64,000 bases of DNA. Origin: Pannonibacter tanglangensis (lineage in GTDB: Bacteria > Pseudomonadota > Alphaproteobacteria > Rhizobiales > Stappiaceae). This document shows positions 44,226 through 53,541 of this stretch, one piece after another. Each line of letters begins with the position of its first letter. The stretch's first letter is position 1. The notes beneath the pieces are model-generated. The model was not told where the DNA came from and did not search any database. It was given only the letters and a program-made list of their open reading frames with translations. The position numbers and the translations under genes were made by a program. Where the stretch lies: the NCBI RefSeq assembly GCF_009915685.1, contig NZ_JAABLP010000004.1; one strand, given 5' to 3'.

Positions 44226-45815
44226 TCAGGCCGTCGCCGCGCCGCCGTCGGCGCGCGGATCATGCGCGCCCTCAAGCCCGCCCCGCACGTTGCGGATGAT
44301 CATGCCCGCGTGGCCCATCGTATCGGAATAGTCCTCGCCGAGCACCACCACCTCGTGCCCGGCCCGCTCCAGCGCGCGCACCAGATCGGGATCGAACCGC
44401 GCCTCGAGCCTGAGCGCTGTCGTCGCATCGCCCCAGGTGCGGCCAAGCAGCCAGCGCGGCGCGTCGATCGCCTCGCCGACCGGCAGGCCGTTGAGAATGG
44501 CGCGGGTGAAGATGGCCGCCTGGGTCTGCGGCTGCCCCTCCCCGCCCATGGTGCCGTAGGTGACGACGCGGCCATCGGACAGGCGGGCCAGCGCGGGGTT
44601 GAGAGTGTGGAACGGCAGGCGTCCCGGCTCCAGAACGTTCAGGGCCTCCGGGTGCAGCGAGAAACTCGCCCCCCGGTTCTGCCACAGGATGCCGGTCTTC
44701 GGCAGCAGGCAGCCCGAGCCGAACTCCCAGTAAATCGACTGGATGAAGGAGACGGCGCAGCCCCTGGCATCGACCGCCCCCATCCAGATGGTGTCGCCGA
44801 GGCTGGACCTGACCGGCCAGTCGAGCGCGCGGCCCGGCGAAATGCCGGCCGCTTCCGCATCGAGCCAGCCGGCCTCGAGGAATCTGGACGGCGGTTCCGG
44901 CAGGCGGTCCGGGTCGGTGACGATGCGGTCCCGGACCAGGAAGGCGCGCTTCGTCGCCTCGACTAGACCATGCAGCATCGGGAACCCCTCCCGCGCCGGG
45001 ACGGCCAGCCGGTCGTAGAGGCCAAGGATGATCAGCGAGGCCAGCCCCTGCGTCGGTGGCGGGGCGTTGTAGATCGTGCCTGCCCTTGTCTGCAGCTTGA
45101 GCGCATGACGGATGCGGGCCTCGTAGCGCTCCAGATCGCCCTTGGTGACCGGCGCGCCGATGCGCTCCAGATCGTCGGCAATCGAGGCGCCGACATCACC
45201 GCGATAGAAGTCGTCGAAGCCGGCAACGGCGAGATGGTCGAGCGTGTCGGCCAGCCGCTCCTGGCGGATCACGTCGCCGGTCTCAGGTGGCTTGCCGTCC
45301 TTGAGGAACACCGAGGCAAAGCCCGGCTGGGCCTCGAGCTCGGCCAGCTTCGCCGCCGTCAGATGTGCCTGGCTGCGCGAGACGGGGATGCCGTCCTTGG
45401 CATGGGCGATGGCGGCAGAGAGCAGCTCGCGGCGCGGCATGCGGCCGCCGAGGCTGGCGGCGGCCTCATGGGCCTTCTGCCAGCCGCCGACGGTGCCTGC
45501 GACGGTCAGGGCGGCAAGCGGTCCGCGCGTCGGGACCGTGCCGTGACCGGCGCGATTGTAGGCGGCAAGGGTGGCTTTCGCGCCGGCCGGACCGCAGGCG
45601 GCGATCACCTTGGGGTCCTCTCCCGGCGGCGCGACCAGCCAGAAACCGTCGCCGCCGATGCCGTTCATGTGCGGATAGACCACCGCGATGGTGGCAGCCG
45701 CCGCGATCATGGCCTCGATGGCAGAGCCCCCCTCGGCGAGGATCTCCGCCCCCGCCCGCGCGGCAGCCATGTGCGGGGCGACAACCATGCCGCCCGTCGA
45801 GGTGACCGTGTCCAT
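44226..45815 (-). CDS. Gamma-glutamyltransferase family protein (YwrD-like)
   Basis: 529 residues, no signal peptide, so probably cytoplasmic. The large-subunit start is MVVAPHMAAARAGAEILAEG with GGNAID-like GGSAIEAM; the autocleavage and nucleophile threonine is Thr342 in SLGDTIWMGAVDARG; and the small subunit has YGTMGGEGQPQTQA in place of the oxyanion block GSPGG. These features place it with YwrD-like enzymes rather than exported glutathione hydrolases. Such proteins cleave gamma-glutamyl or related acyl bonds; the true substrate is unknown. Confidence 0.85.
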   Translation of the reverse strand: MDTVTSTGGMVVAPHMAAARAGAEILAEGGSAIEAMIAAAATIAVVYPHMNGIGGDGFWLVAPPGEDPKVIAACGPAGAKATLAAYNRAGHGTVPTRGPLAALTVAGTVGGWQKAHEAAASLGGRMPRRELLSAAIAHAKDGIPVSRSQAHLTAAKLAELEAQPGFASVFLKDGKPPETGDVIRQERLADTLDHLAVAGFDDFYRGDVGASIADDLERIGAPVTKGDLERYEARIRHALKLQTRAGTIYNAPPPTQGLASLIILGLYDRLAVPAREGFPMLHGLVEATKRAFLVRDRIVTDPDRLPEPPSRFLEAGWLDAEAAGISPGRALDWPVRSSLGDTIWMGAVDARGCAVSFIQSIYWEFGSGCLLPKTGILWQNRGASFSLHPEALNVLEPGRLPFHTLNPALARLSDGRVVTYGTMGGEGQPQTQAAIFTRAILNGLPVGEAIDAPRWLLGRTWGDATTALRLEARFDPDLVRALERAGHEVVVLGEDYSDTMGHAGMIIRNVRGGLEGAHDPRADGGAATA

Positions 45816-45871
45816 GCACTCCTCCAGGACCGAATGAAAGCGCCCCGACGACGGGGGCAGTGACGTGAGGC

Positions 45872-46378
45872 TCAGCCGGGGCGGACCGCCAGCACGCGCC
45901 AGAGACCGCGCAGGACAGCGCCGATCAGCCGCAGCGCCCCGACGCCGGCAAGCCCTCCGAGCAGCGCCGTGACGAAGCCTTCGGCGGTCGCGGGAACGGC
46001 CGGCCTGAACTCCTCGTACGTGCCGCGGACCACGTCCGGATCGGAGGTGGTGAGGAAAAGAAGCATCTGGCCGAAGGCGTCGGACCGTTCATAGGCATCG
46101 CGTTCCGCCCGCATGCCTGCCAGCTTCTCGCGCATCTCCTCCAGCGACCGCCCCTGCGCGGCCACGAGCGGATCCGGGTTGCGCTTGAGATGCTCCAGCG
46201 CCCCGTCGACATCAAGGCCATTGCGGGCCGCATCCTCGGCCGTTGCGGCCATCACGAGCTGCAGCGCGTCAATCGCCCCGCCGAGGCGCTGGCGATACTG
46301 CTGGGCGAACTCAGGCAGCTGCGAGGAGACGACGCCCGCCATCAGGCCCACGGCAAGCGCGAAGGGTCTGGCGAGCAT
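45872..46378 (-). CDS. DUF2937 membrane protein
   Basis: 168 residues. A hydrophobic N-terminus (ARPFALAVGLMAGVVSSQLP) and a C-terminal helix (FVTALLGGLAGVGALRLIGA) bracket a charged helical middle (QQYRQRLGGAIDAL, REKLAGMRAERDAYERSDAF). This is the DUF2937 pattern, of unknown function. It is the last gene of the CobW-WD40 operon, 10 bp after the WD40 gene. The short gap suggests joint expression. Confidence 0.8.
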   Translation of the reverse strand: MLARPFALAVGLMAGVVSSQLPEFAQQYRQRLGGAIDALQLVMAATAEDAARNGLDVDGALEHLKRNPDPLVAAQGRSLEEMREKLAGMRAERDAYERSDAFGQMLLFLTTSDPDVVRGTYEEFRPAVPATAEGFVTALLGGLAGVGALRLIGAVLRGLWRVLAVRPG

Positions 46379-46388
46379 GGCGGTCTCC

Positions 46389-47363
46389 CTATTCGAGCGC
46401 GATCACGCCAGCTTCCCCGTCTTCGGTGCCGAAGGCAAGGCGCAGACCGTGCCTGTCCCAGGCAAGACTCGAGACGGGGGCCTTGCCGGGCCGACGCATC
46501 AGCACTTCCGCATTGTCGGAGAAGCGGCAGAGGATGATCATGCCGTCCTGATAGCCGACGACCGCCACATCCTCCTTCGGATGGCAGGCGACCGCCGTCA
46601 CGAGCGAATCCGACCGGGCGCCGAGCTGGAGCGGCGCCTGCCCCATCGGGCCGGTCTTGCCGAAGAAGGGCCAGACGATGGCGGCGTTGGCGCCGGAGGT
46701 CGCCAGATACTTGCCCTTCACGGACCAGCTCACGGACTTCACCTTGGCCGGATAGCCGGTCATGCGCATGTCCTGTCCGTCGGAGAGGCGCCAGCCGTGC
46801 AGCGCCGTCTCCTGCATGGTGGTGACGACATACTTGCCATCCGGCGAGAAGGTGACGGCATGATGGGCACCCGGCCAGTCGAGCTGCTGCGGCGCGCCCT
46901 GGGTGTTGACCCACCACAGCGTCACGCCCTCGTAGCGCGCCACCGCCAGACGCAGCCCCTTGGGCGCGAAGGCAAGGCCGCCGACGGCGCGGGCATGGGC
47001 AAACTCCTTCTCCTTGCCATCGGAGAGGCGCACGAAGGCCGTGCGGCCACTGGCGAAGGCAACGGCCCCCGAGGGACCGCAGGCCACGAGGTCGATCCAC
47101 TTGCGCGGACGCTCCGACAGGACCGAGACGGACCCGTCGGGCCGGACCTCGGCGACGCGACCATCGTCGCCACCGGTGACGAGCGCCGAGCCATCCGGCC
47201 GCTCGTCGGCGGCAAGCAGGCCGCCGCGATGCGCCGCCGCCCGGATCTGGGTTCCGGCAAGGAACACGACCTCGCCGCCGCCGAGGGCGAAATAGGGCGT
47301 GTCGTGGAGGAAGCCGGCCCGGACCACGAAGCCCGAGACATCGGCCGCTGCAAGCGTCGGCAC
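46389..47363 (-). CDS. WD40-repeat beta-propeller protein
   Basis: 324 residues. About seven repeats of four strands are seen, such as SALVTGGDDGRVAEV, GLAFAPKGLRLAVARYEGVT, AVTFSPDGKYVVTTMQETAL, SVSWSVKGKYLATSGANAA and SLAWDRHGLRLAFGTEDGEA. There is no signal peptide, so it is cytoplasmic. WD40 proteins of this type follow CobW-family GTPase genes in alphaproteobacteria and are thought to serve zinc or other metal handling. It begins 14 bp after the GTPase gene ends. Confidence 0.85.
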   Translation of the reverse strand: MPTLAAADVSGFVVRAGFLHDTPYFALGGGEVVFLAGTQIRAAAHRGGLLAADERPDGSALVTGGDDGRVAEVRPDGSVSVLSERPRKWIDLVACGPSGAVAFASGRTAFVRLSDGKEKEFAHARAVGGLAFAPKGLRLAVARYEGVTLWWVNTQGAPQQLDWPGAHHAVTFSPDGKYVVTTMQETALHGWRLSDGQDMRMTGYPAKVKSVSWSVKGKYLATSGANAAIVWPFFGKTGPMGQAPLQLGARSDSLVTAVACHPKEDVAVVGYQDGMIILCRFSDNAEVLMRRPGKAPVSSLAWDRHGLRLAFGTEDGEAGVIALE

Positions 47364-47377
47364 GTCGAGGTCTCCCG

Positions 47378-48592
47378 TCAGACCGCGCAGGCGGCAAAGC
47401 CCTGCTTCAGGGCATCGAAATCCAGCTCGCGGCCAATGAAGACGAGGCGGCTTTCATGCGGCTCGCCCTCCTTCCAGTCGCGCTGGTGATCGCCCTCGAC
47501 GATCATGTGCACGCCCTGCAGCACGTAGCGCTGCGGATCATCCCTGAAGGCCAGGATGCCCTTCAGGCGCAGGATCCTGGCGCCGTCTTCCTGGGTCACG
47601 CGGTTGATCCAGGGGAAGAAGGTGTCCGGATCCAGCTCGCCGGCGCGCAGGGAAATGCTGCGGACGGAATGCGGGTCGTCATGGTCATGGTGGTGATGGT
47701 CGTGATCGCAATCCGGGCCGCAGACGTGATCATGGCCGTGATCATGGTCGTGGTGATGATCATGGTCATGCGCGTGATGCCCGTGATCATGGTCATGATC
47801 GTGGTGGTGGTGATGCTCATGCGTGCAGTCCGGACCGCAGGCATGGTCATGGTCATGATGGTGATGATCATGATCATGGTGGTGGTGGTGGTCATGGCCG
47901 TGATGATGATGGTCATGGCCGTGACCGGTGTTCAGGAACTGCGGGTCGAGCGACAGGATGCGGTCAAGGTCGAAGGCACCACGGTCCAGCACCTTGGCGA
48001 TGTCGATGGCGCAGCGCTCGGTGCGGTGACGCACGGCATAGGGGTTGATCTTGTGGATCCGCGCCTCGACGGCGGCAAGCTCCTCCGGCGACACGAGGTC
48101 GGTCTTGTTGAGGAGGATCACGTCGGCAAAGGCGATCTGGTCCTCGGCCTCGCGGGTGTCGGCGAGGCGCTGCAGCACATGGCGGGCATCGACCACGGCG
48201 ACAACGGCATCAAGCCGCGAGGCGGCGCGCACGTCGTCATCCATGAAGAAGGTCTGGGCCACCGGGGCCGGATCGGCAACGCCGGTGGTCTCGACGATGA
48301 TGGCATCGAAGCTGCCACGGCGCTTCATCAGGTTCTGCACGGTGCGGATCAGGTCACCGCGCACGGTGCAGCAGATGCAGCCGTTGTTCATCTCGAAGAT
48401 TTCCTCGTCGGACTCGACGAGCAGGTCGTTGTCGATGCCGATCTCGCCGAACTCGTTGACGATCACGGCATAGCGCTGGCCGTGGTTCTCCGAGAGGATG
48501 CGGTTGAGCAGCGTCGTCTTGCCGGCGCCCAGATAACCGGTCAGCACGGTCACCGGAATCTGCTTGGTCGGCTCGGTAGCGGCAGAGGTCAT
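47378..48592 (-). CDS. CobW/COG0523 GTPase with long histidine-rich insert
   Basis: 404 residues. Walker A GYLGAGKTTLLN, the metal-binding CICC in NNGCICCTVRGDL, VETTGVADPAPV and the base motif LLNKTDLV define a G3E GTPase metallochaperone; the CobW C-terminal domain ends the protein. Between them, at about residues 224-310, lies a histidine-rich stretch interrupted by CGPDC twice and made mostly of HDH and HHH. Such proteins deliver zinc or cobalt to client enzymes. With WD40 and DUF2937 genes behind it, zinc is my first guess; cobalt is possible given the nitrile hydratase nearby. No Zur-like box is evident upstream. Confidence 0.92.
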   Translation of the reverse strand: MTSAATEPTKQIPVTVLTGYLGAGKTTLLNRILSENHGQRYAVIVNEFGEIGIDNDLLVESDEEIFEMNNGCICCTVRGDLIRTVQNLMKRRGSFDAIIVETTGVADPAPVAQTFFMDDDVRAASRLDAVVAVVDARHVLQRLADTREAEDQIAFADVILLNKTDLVSPEELAAVEARIHKINPYAVRHRTERCAIDIAKVLDRGAFDLDRILSLDPQFLNTGHGHDHHHHGHDHHHHHDHDHHHHDHDHACGPDCTHEHHHHHDHDHDHGHHAHDHDHHHDHDHGHDHVCGPDCDHDHHHHDHDDPHSVRSISLRAGELDPDTFFPWINRVTQEDGARILRLKGILAFRDDPQRYVLQGVHMIVEGDHQRDWKEGEPHESRLVFIGRELDFDALKQGFAACAV

Positions 48593-48844
48593 GAGATGGG
48601 GTCCTGAGAATGGGCCTGAACGGGTGTCCCGGGCCGGCGGCGGAATGCCGGTCCGATTCGCACCGTGCAGGCTGAGGTCGAATTTGGACGCAATATAGGG
48701 TGTCGCGCCACGAAGTTCACGCCTTTCGCATCAATCGCCGGCCGCCTTTGAAAAAACACAGACGCACGACCAAGCTTGTCGCTGCCGACCCTGTCGGCCC
48801 AGTTGGGCAGGAACTGGGAAACCGCTTGCGCGAGGATGCCTGGC

Positions 48845-50584
48845 ATGACCCTTCACCCCACCCCGTCGGAGCCCCGCAACGCCGGCTGGCTGCGGCTTGC
48901 CGGCGCCGGCCTTGCGGCCGGAACCGTCGGCCTGATCGTGCTGCTCGCCCCCTGGCAGCACAGCGAGCCAGAGGCCACCTCGCAGACGACGACCCAGACG
49001 ACGACACCGCAGGCGGACACGCAGGCAGCCGCCACCGATGCCCTGCCCCCGCCGAGCCCCCAGCCTCTGCCCCAGGCGATCCCCCGACCGGTTGTGCTGC
49101 ATGGCAAGCCCGCCGTCCCGGCAGCGGACCTTGCCTACGAGGCGCAGGGCCGCGACCGCTTTCCGCAGGCCGACGACAATCCGGTGCACCGCGTGACGGA
49201 CACGCCCGTCTCGACCTTCTCCGCCGATGTGGACACGGCCTCGTATGGCGTGATGCGCGCGGCGCTGATGGACGGCGTACTGCCGGTGCCGGACGCGATC
49301 CGGCCCGAGGAACTGATCAACTATTTCAGCTACGGCTATCCGGCACCGGCGAAGGACGCAGCGCCCTTTGCCACCCGCCTCTCCATCGCCCCCACGCCCT
49401 GGAACAAGGACACGCGGCTGTTGCGCATCGGGCTGAAGACGGCGCTGCCCGAGCGCGGCGCGATGCCGCCGGCGCGGCTGGTGTTCCTGATCGACACCTC
49501 CGGCTCGATGGATGCCCCCGACAAGCTGCCGCTCCTGAAGAACGCCTTCCGCCTGCTGCTGACGACGCTGAAGCCGGAGGACACGGTGGCGATTGTTGCC
49601 TATGCCGGCAGCGCAGGCACGGTGCTGGAGCCGACGCCGGCGACAGAGGGCGCCCGGATCCTCGAGGCACTGGAGCGGCTGCACGCCGGTGGCTCCACGG
49701 CCGGCGGCGAAGGCTTGCGCCAGGCCTATGCGCTGGCGGAGGCCGGCAGGACGGACGGCAGCGTCAGCCGGGTCATCCTGGCGACCGACGGCGACTTCAA
49801 CGTCGGCTTCACCGACGTCGCCGACCTGACCGCCTTCGTGGAACGGCAGCGGGCGAGCGGCGTGACCCTGTCGGTGCTGGGCTTCGGCCAGGGCAACTAC
49901 AACGACGCGCTGATGCAGGCGCTGGCGCAAAACGGCAACGGCAACGCCGCCTACATCGACAGCCTGACCGAGGCCCGCAAGGTTCTGGTGGAAGAGGTCG
50001 GCGCGACGCTGTTCACGGTGGCAAGCGACGTCAAGCTGCAGGTCGAGTTCAACCCGGCCGAAGTGAAGGACTACCGGCTGATCGGCTACGAGACACGCGC
50101 CCTGCGCCAGGAGGATTTCAGCAACGACAAGGTGGATGCCGGCGACATCGGCGCGGGCCACACGGTGACGGCGCTGTATGAGTTCACGCCGGCGAGCGTG
50201 ACCGGCGGGCTGAGCGAGCCCCTGCGCTATCAGGGGACGCCGCCCGCAGCGCCTGCGACCAGCCCGGGCGAACTGGCGTTCCTGCGCATCCGCTACAAGA
50301 CGCCCGGCGAAAGCGACAGCAAGCTGATCGAGCAGCCGGTGACGCAGGCGATGGCGGTCGAGAGCTTCGAGGCGGCCGACGCGGACTTCCGCTTTGCCAC
50401 GGCCGTGGCGGCCTTCGGCGACATCCTGAAAGGGGGACGGTTCACCGGGGACTACAGGCTGGAGGACGTGGCCGCCCTGGCCCGCAGCGCGAAAGGCGAG
50501 GACAGCGCCGGCCACCGGGCCGCCTTCATCGGCCTCGTCGAGCTGGCCAGGACCGCAAGGCCCCTGGCACCCTTGCCGCAGTAG
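48845..50584 (+). CDS. VWA-domain protein, YfbK type
   Basis: 579 residues. An N-terminal helix (LRLAGAGLAAGTVGLIVLLA) is followed by a Thr/Gln/Pro-rich linker, the YfbK N-terminal block (TFSADVDTASYGVMRAAL, RPEELINYFSYGYPAP), a von Willebrand A domain with metal site DTSGSMD and ATDGDFNVG, and a C-terminal DUF3520 region (YRLIGYETRAL, LAFLRIRYKTPG). It is probably anchored in the cytoplasmic membrane with the domain outside. The family function is poorly known. The ATG at 48845 has GAGGA 8 bases upstream. Confidence 0.88.
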   Translation: MTLHPTPSEPRNAGWLRLAGAGLAAGTVGLIVLLAPWQHSEPEATSQTTTQTTTPQADTQAAATDALPPPSPQPLPQAIPRPVVLHGKPAVPAADLAYEAQGRDRFPQADDNPVHRVTDTPVSTFSADVDTASYGVMRAALMDGVLPVPDAIRPEELINYFSYGYPAPAKDAAPFATRLSIAPTPWNKDTRLLRIGLKTALPERGAMPPARLVFLIDTSGSMDAPDKLPLLKNAFRLLLTTLKPEDTVAIVAYAGSAGTVLEPTPATEGARILEALERLHAGGSTAGGEGLRQAYALAEAGRTDGSVSRVILATDGDFNVGFTDVADLTAFVERQRASGVTLSVLGFGQGNYNDALMQALAQNGNGNAAYIDSLTEARKVLVEEVGATLFTVASDVKLQVEFNPAEVKDYRLIGYETRALRQEDFSNDKVDAGDIGAGHTVTALYEFTPASVTGGLSEPLRYQGTPPAAPATSPGELAFLRIRYKTPGESDSKLIEQPVTQAMAVESFEAADADFRFATAVAAFGDILKGGRFTGDYRLEDVAALARSAKGEDSAGHRAAFIGLVELARTARPLAPLPQ

Positions 50585-50593
50585 GAGGGAGCC

Positions 50594-51682
50594 TCACGCC
50601 CCGAGGCGGCGGCCGTGGCGGACGCCGGGGGGCGGAGAGGAATCGCGGATCTTCACGTCCGGATCGATCAGGTGGCGCGTCGCCGGCACGTCCTCGCCGC
50701 CGACCTGACGCAGCATCAGCGAGGCGGCCATGGAGCCGATGCGGTCCGGATGGCTGGCGACCGTGGTCAGCGAGGGCGTGCGGGCGGCCGCGCCATCGAC
50801 ATCGTCATAGCCGGTGACGGCCATGCCGGGCCCGGGCTCGACACCGGCCCAGCGCAAGGCCGGCATCATGCCGAGCGCCACCATGTCGTTGAAGCACATG
50901 ACCGCCGAGGGCCGCTCGGGCGCCGCCAGCAGACGCGGCACCACCGACTGGCCGTCGGTCTGGCTCATCAGTTCGGGGATGTCGAGCTGGCTGGCCGGGT
51001 CGATCCCAGCCGTCTCCAGCGCCCGCCGCCAGCCGGCGTTGCGGTCACGGCCTGTCGAGGTTTCCCGCCGCCCGCCCGCCATGGCAATGCGCCGGTGGCC
51101 CTGGCGGATCAGATGCTGGGTGACAAGAAAGGCCCCCTTCTCGTCATCGCCGCGCACCGTCGGCGCCCGCGCCCCGTCCAGATCACGGCAGATCAGCGTG
51201 ACCGGAATGCCCTGGTCGGTCAGGCGGTTGATCTCCTCGGCCCGGGTGCCGACCGAGGCGCAGAGGATGAGGCCGTCGGCACGGTGCTGCAGCAGCGTGT
51301 CGATGAAGACGCGCTGGCGCTCGACGTTGTCGCGGTGATTGCAGATGAAGACCATCTGCCCCTGCCGCTCGAGCTCATCCTCCAGGGTGGAGAAGATCTC
51401 GGCGAAATAGGGGTTCATGATGTCGTGGACCGCGACGCCGACGATCTGCGTGCGCGAGGTGCGCAGCGAGGCGGCAGAGCGGTTGTAGATGTAGCCCACC
51501 TGCCGCGCCATGTCCTTGACCTTGTCGCGGGTGGTCTTGGCGACGAGCGGGGAATCGCGCAGGGCAAGCGAGACCGTGGCGGTGGAGATGCCGAGCCGTT
51601 CGGCGATGTCGCCCAGCGTCAGGCGGCGGCCGCGCGGTTCGTCGGGGTGCGCCCCAGACCCAGACCCCGGATTGTCGCTCAT
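50594..51682 (-). CDS. LacI-family transcriptional regulator
   Basis: 362 residues. The helix-turn-helix (LGDIAERLGISTATVSLALR) and hinge (VGYIYNRSAASLRTSRTQIV) are followed by the periplasmic-binding-like sensor domain (IMNPYFAEIFSTLEDEL, GRRETSTGRDRNAGWRRALE, MCFNDMVALGMM). It should repress a sugar- or purine-type pathway, but no such genes adjoin it. GAGGTGG precedes the ATG at 51682; AACGTTAC just upstream could be part of its own operator. Confidence 0.92.
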   Translation of the reverse strand: MSDNPGSGSGAHPDEPRGRRLTLGDIAERLGISTATVSLALRDSPLVAKTTRDKVKDMARQVGYIYNRSAASLRTSRTQIVGVAVHDIMNPYFAEIFSTLEDELERQGQMVFICNHRDNVERQRVFIDTLLQHRADGLILCASVGTRAEEINRLTDQGIPVTLICRDLDGARAPTVRGDDEKGAFLVTQHLIRQGHRRIAMAGGRRETSTGRDRNAGWRRALETAGIDPASQLDIPELMSQTDGQSVVPRLLAAPERPSAVMCFNDMVALGMMPALRWAGVEPGPGMAVTGYDDVDGAAARTPSLTTVASHPDRIGSMAASLMLRQVGGEDVPATRHLIDPDVKIRDSSPPPGVRHGRRLGA

Positions 51683-51804
51683 GCGCGCCACCTCAAACGT
51701 TACCCCTGCGGAGACGGAGGCCGGCGCAGAACGCCGCGCCGACGTGATTCCCGCAAGCTTCCAGTTTGCCGCGCGATCGTTGCCAGCGCAACCGACGTGG
51801 GGGC

Positions 51805-52341
51805 TCAGCGCTGCGGCGCTGTGTCGTCATACTCCTCGCGCAGGTTGACCACCACGCGGCGGTTCATGCGCGGACAGTCGGCCGGGTCGCAGTCGGTCTC
51901 CGGCCGTTCGATGCCGTAGCCCTTGGTCCAGATGCGTCTGGGATCGACGCCCTGGGCGACGAGCATGTCATAGACGGCCTGCGCCCGGCGCTCCGACAGG
52001 CGCTTGTTTGCCGCCTCGCCACCCGGCTCCTGCGCATGGCCCTGGATCTTGGCAAGCCAGCGCGTGTTGGTGTTGAGCCACTGTGCCTGGCGCAGCACGA
52101 TCTGCCGGCTTTCCGCGTCAAGCTCGGCCGAGCCCTCGGCGAAATAGATGCGGCGCCCCACGTCCAGCATGAAGGCTTCCTCGGTGCCGGGTGCAAAGCC
52201 GGCCGCCTGGGACGGCGACTGGGGCCGCTCCGCCTCGCCGATCGACTGGCATCCGGAGAGACATCCGGCGAGCAGGACGAGCGCGGCGACAAGGCCGGCT
52301 CCGGCCTGCGAAAATTCCCGGACCTTGCGAACCGCCTGCAT
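51805..52341 (-). CDS. OmpA-family lipoprotein
   Basis: About 178 residues. A lipoprotein signal ends at a lipobox (LVLLAGCLSGC), followed by a short linker and an OmpA-like peptidoglycan-binding domain (IYFAEGSAELDAESRQIVLR, KIQGHAQEPGGEAANKRLSE, IWTKGYGIERPETDC). It resembles Pal and should tether the outer membrane to peptidoglycan. I use the ATG at 52341 with GGGGGAA upstream; 52362 is possible. No tol genes are near, so it is a Pal-like paralogue rather than the Tol partner. Confidence 0.85.
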   Translation of the reverse strand: MQAVRKVREFSQAGAGLVAALVLLAGCLSGCQSIGEAERPQSPSQAAGFAPGTEEAFMLDVGRRIYFAEGSAELDAESRQIVLRQAQWLNTNTRWLAKIQGHAQEPGGEAANKRLSERRAQAVYDMLVAQGVDPRRIWTKGYGIERPETDCDPADCPRMNRRVVVNLREEYDDTAPQR

Positions 52342-52448
52342 GTGTTCCCCCCGAAAGCGCACGCCTGAACTGCGGCGTCATTTGGCAAGGCGAACGCGGT
52401 CGCGTCAACTGCCGAACGGACGGCGGACGCAGCCGGCCCGACCTGCGC

Positions 52449-53372
52449 TCAGCGTTTCTTCACCACCTGCTCGCGGTAGAGGATGTAGAGACCCGAGGCC
52501 ACGACGATGCTGGCACCGATCAGCGTCGAACTGCCGGGCACGTCGCCGAAGACAAGAAAGCCCAGCCCGATCATCCAGATGATCTGCAGATAGGTGAAAG
52601 GCGCAAGCAGCGGCGCCGGCGCCCGGCGATGCGCGGCGATGAATATCCAGTGGCCAAGCCCGCCCCAGACGCCGGTCGACAGCAGCAGCACCCAGTGGAA
52701 CAGGTCCGGCGGCGCGACCCAGACGGCAAGCCCCGGCCCGGTCATGGCAATGGACGAGATCACCGCCGGGATGACCAGCATGCCGATGGTGGAATTGGTG
52801 GCGGTGAGCATGCGCGTCATCAGCGCATAGAGCGCGTAGCACAGCATCGACAGGATCGAGTAGATCACCGCCCAGTGCATCGCCCCGCTGCCCGGCTGCA
52901 CGATGATCAGCACGCCGATGAAGCCGACGAAGATCGCCGCCCAGCGCCGGATGCCGGCCCATTCGCCAAGCAGCGGCCCCGCCAGCGCGGTGACGACAAT
53001 GGGTCCGGCGAAGAAGATCGACATGGTCTCGGCCAGCTGCAGGTGCTGCACGGCAAGAAAGTTGAACGAGGTGGTGCCAAGCATCGTCAGGCCGCGGACG
53101 AACTGCAGCCAGGGCCGGTCGGTGCGGAACACCTCCGGATGGGCCCAGAGGCGGAACAGGAAAAAGGCAATCACCAGATGGCTGACGAACCGCATCCAGA
53201 CGATCTGCAGCGGCGGCAGATGGCTGTAGGTGGTCAGATACTTGGCCGTGGCATCAAGGATGGAGAAGCACAGGCAGGTCAGCAGGATCATGCCGATGGC
53301 AATGAGCTGCGACCGCCGTTCTGCCGCCGCCTCGCGTTCGGGCTGCGACAGCGGCGTGATGGGCTCGGTCAT
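52449..53372 (-). CDS. EamA/DMT-family transporter
   Basis: 307 residues with ten hydrophobic helices in two EamA halves (LIAIGMILLTCLCFSILDAT and VIYSILSMLCYALYALMTRM open the halves). The family exports or imports small metabolites such as amino acids, purines or S-adenosylmethionine; substrate cannot be read. The ATG at 53372 gives a short cytoplasmic tail before helix 1; the frame runs on to 53426. It lies between the OmpA-like and MarR genes. Confidence 0.88.
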   Translation of the reverse strand: MTEPITPLSQPEREAAAERRSQLIAIGMILLTCLCFSILDATAKYLTTYSHLPPLQIVWMRFVSHLVIAFFLFRLWAHPEVFRTDRPWLQFVRGLTMLGTTSFNFLAVQHLQLAETMSIFFAGPIVVTALAGPLLGEWAGIRRWAAIFVGFIGVLIIVQPGSGAMHWAVIYSILSMLCYALYALMTRMLTATNSTIGMLVIPAVISSIAMTGPGLAVWVAPPDLFHWVLLLSTGVWGGLGHWIFIAAHRRAPAPLLAPFTYLQIIWMIGLGFLVFGDVPGSSTLIGASIVVASGLYILYREQVVKKR

Positions 53373-53508
53373 GGTCTGGTGTCCGCAGGCGGGAGGGCAT
53401 GTCATCCGGCGACGCGGGCCCGCCACCGGATGACCAGACTAGACGTCTCCCCGCCTGGCTGAAAGATCTTGCCGGGCGAAAGCGGTACGCCACGCCCGGA
53501 ACCTGTCT

Positions 53509-53541
53509 CAGGCCGCGATCAGGCCGCGATCAGGCCGCGAT
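53509..53541. repeat. Three 11-bp tandem repeats at the marR stop codon
   Basis: CAGGCCGCGAT is repeated exactly three times (53509-53519, 53520-53530, 53531-53541), followed by a partial fourth copy CAGGCCTCGAC inside the gene end. On the minus strand the regulator's stop TGA lies at the border and each copy carries another TGA in a new frame. Confidence 0.8.

Noticed and set aside
47690..47935. Simple-sequence DNA repeat (CATGATCATGG-like) as a separate repeat element
   Set aside because: It is explained by codons for the His/Asp tract of the CobW-family protein.
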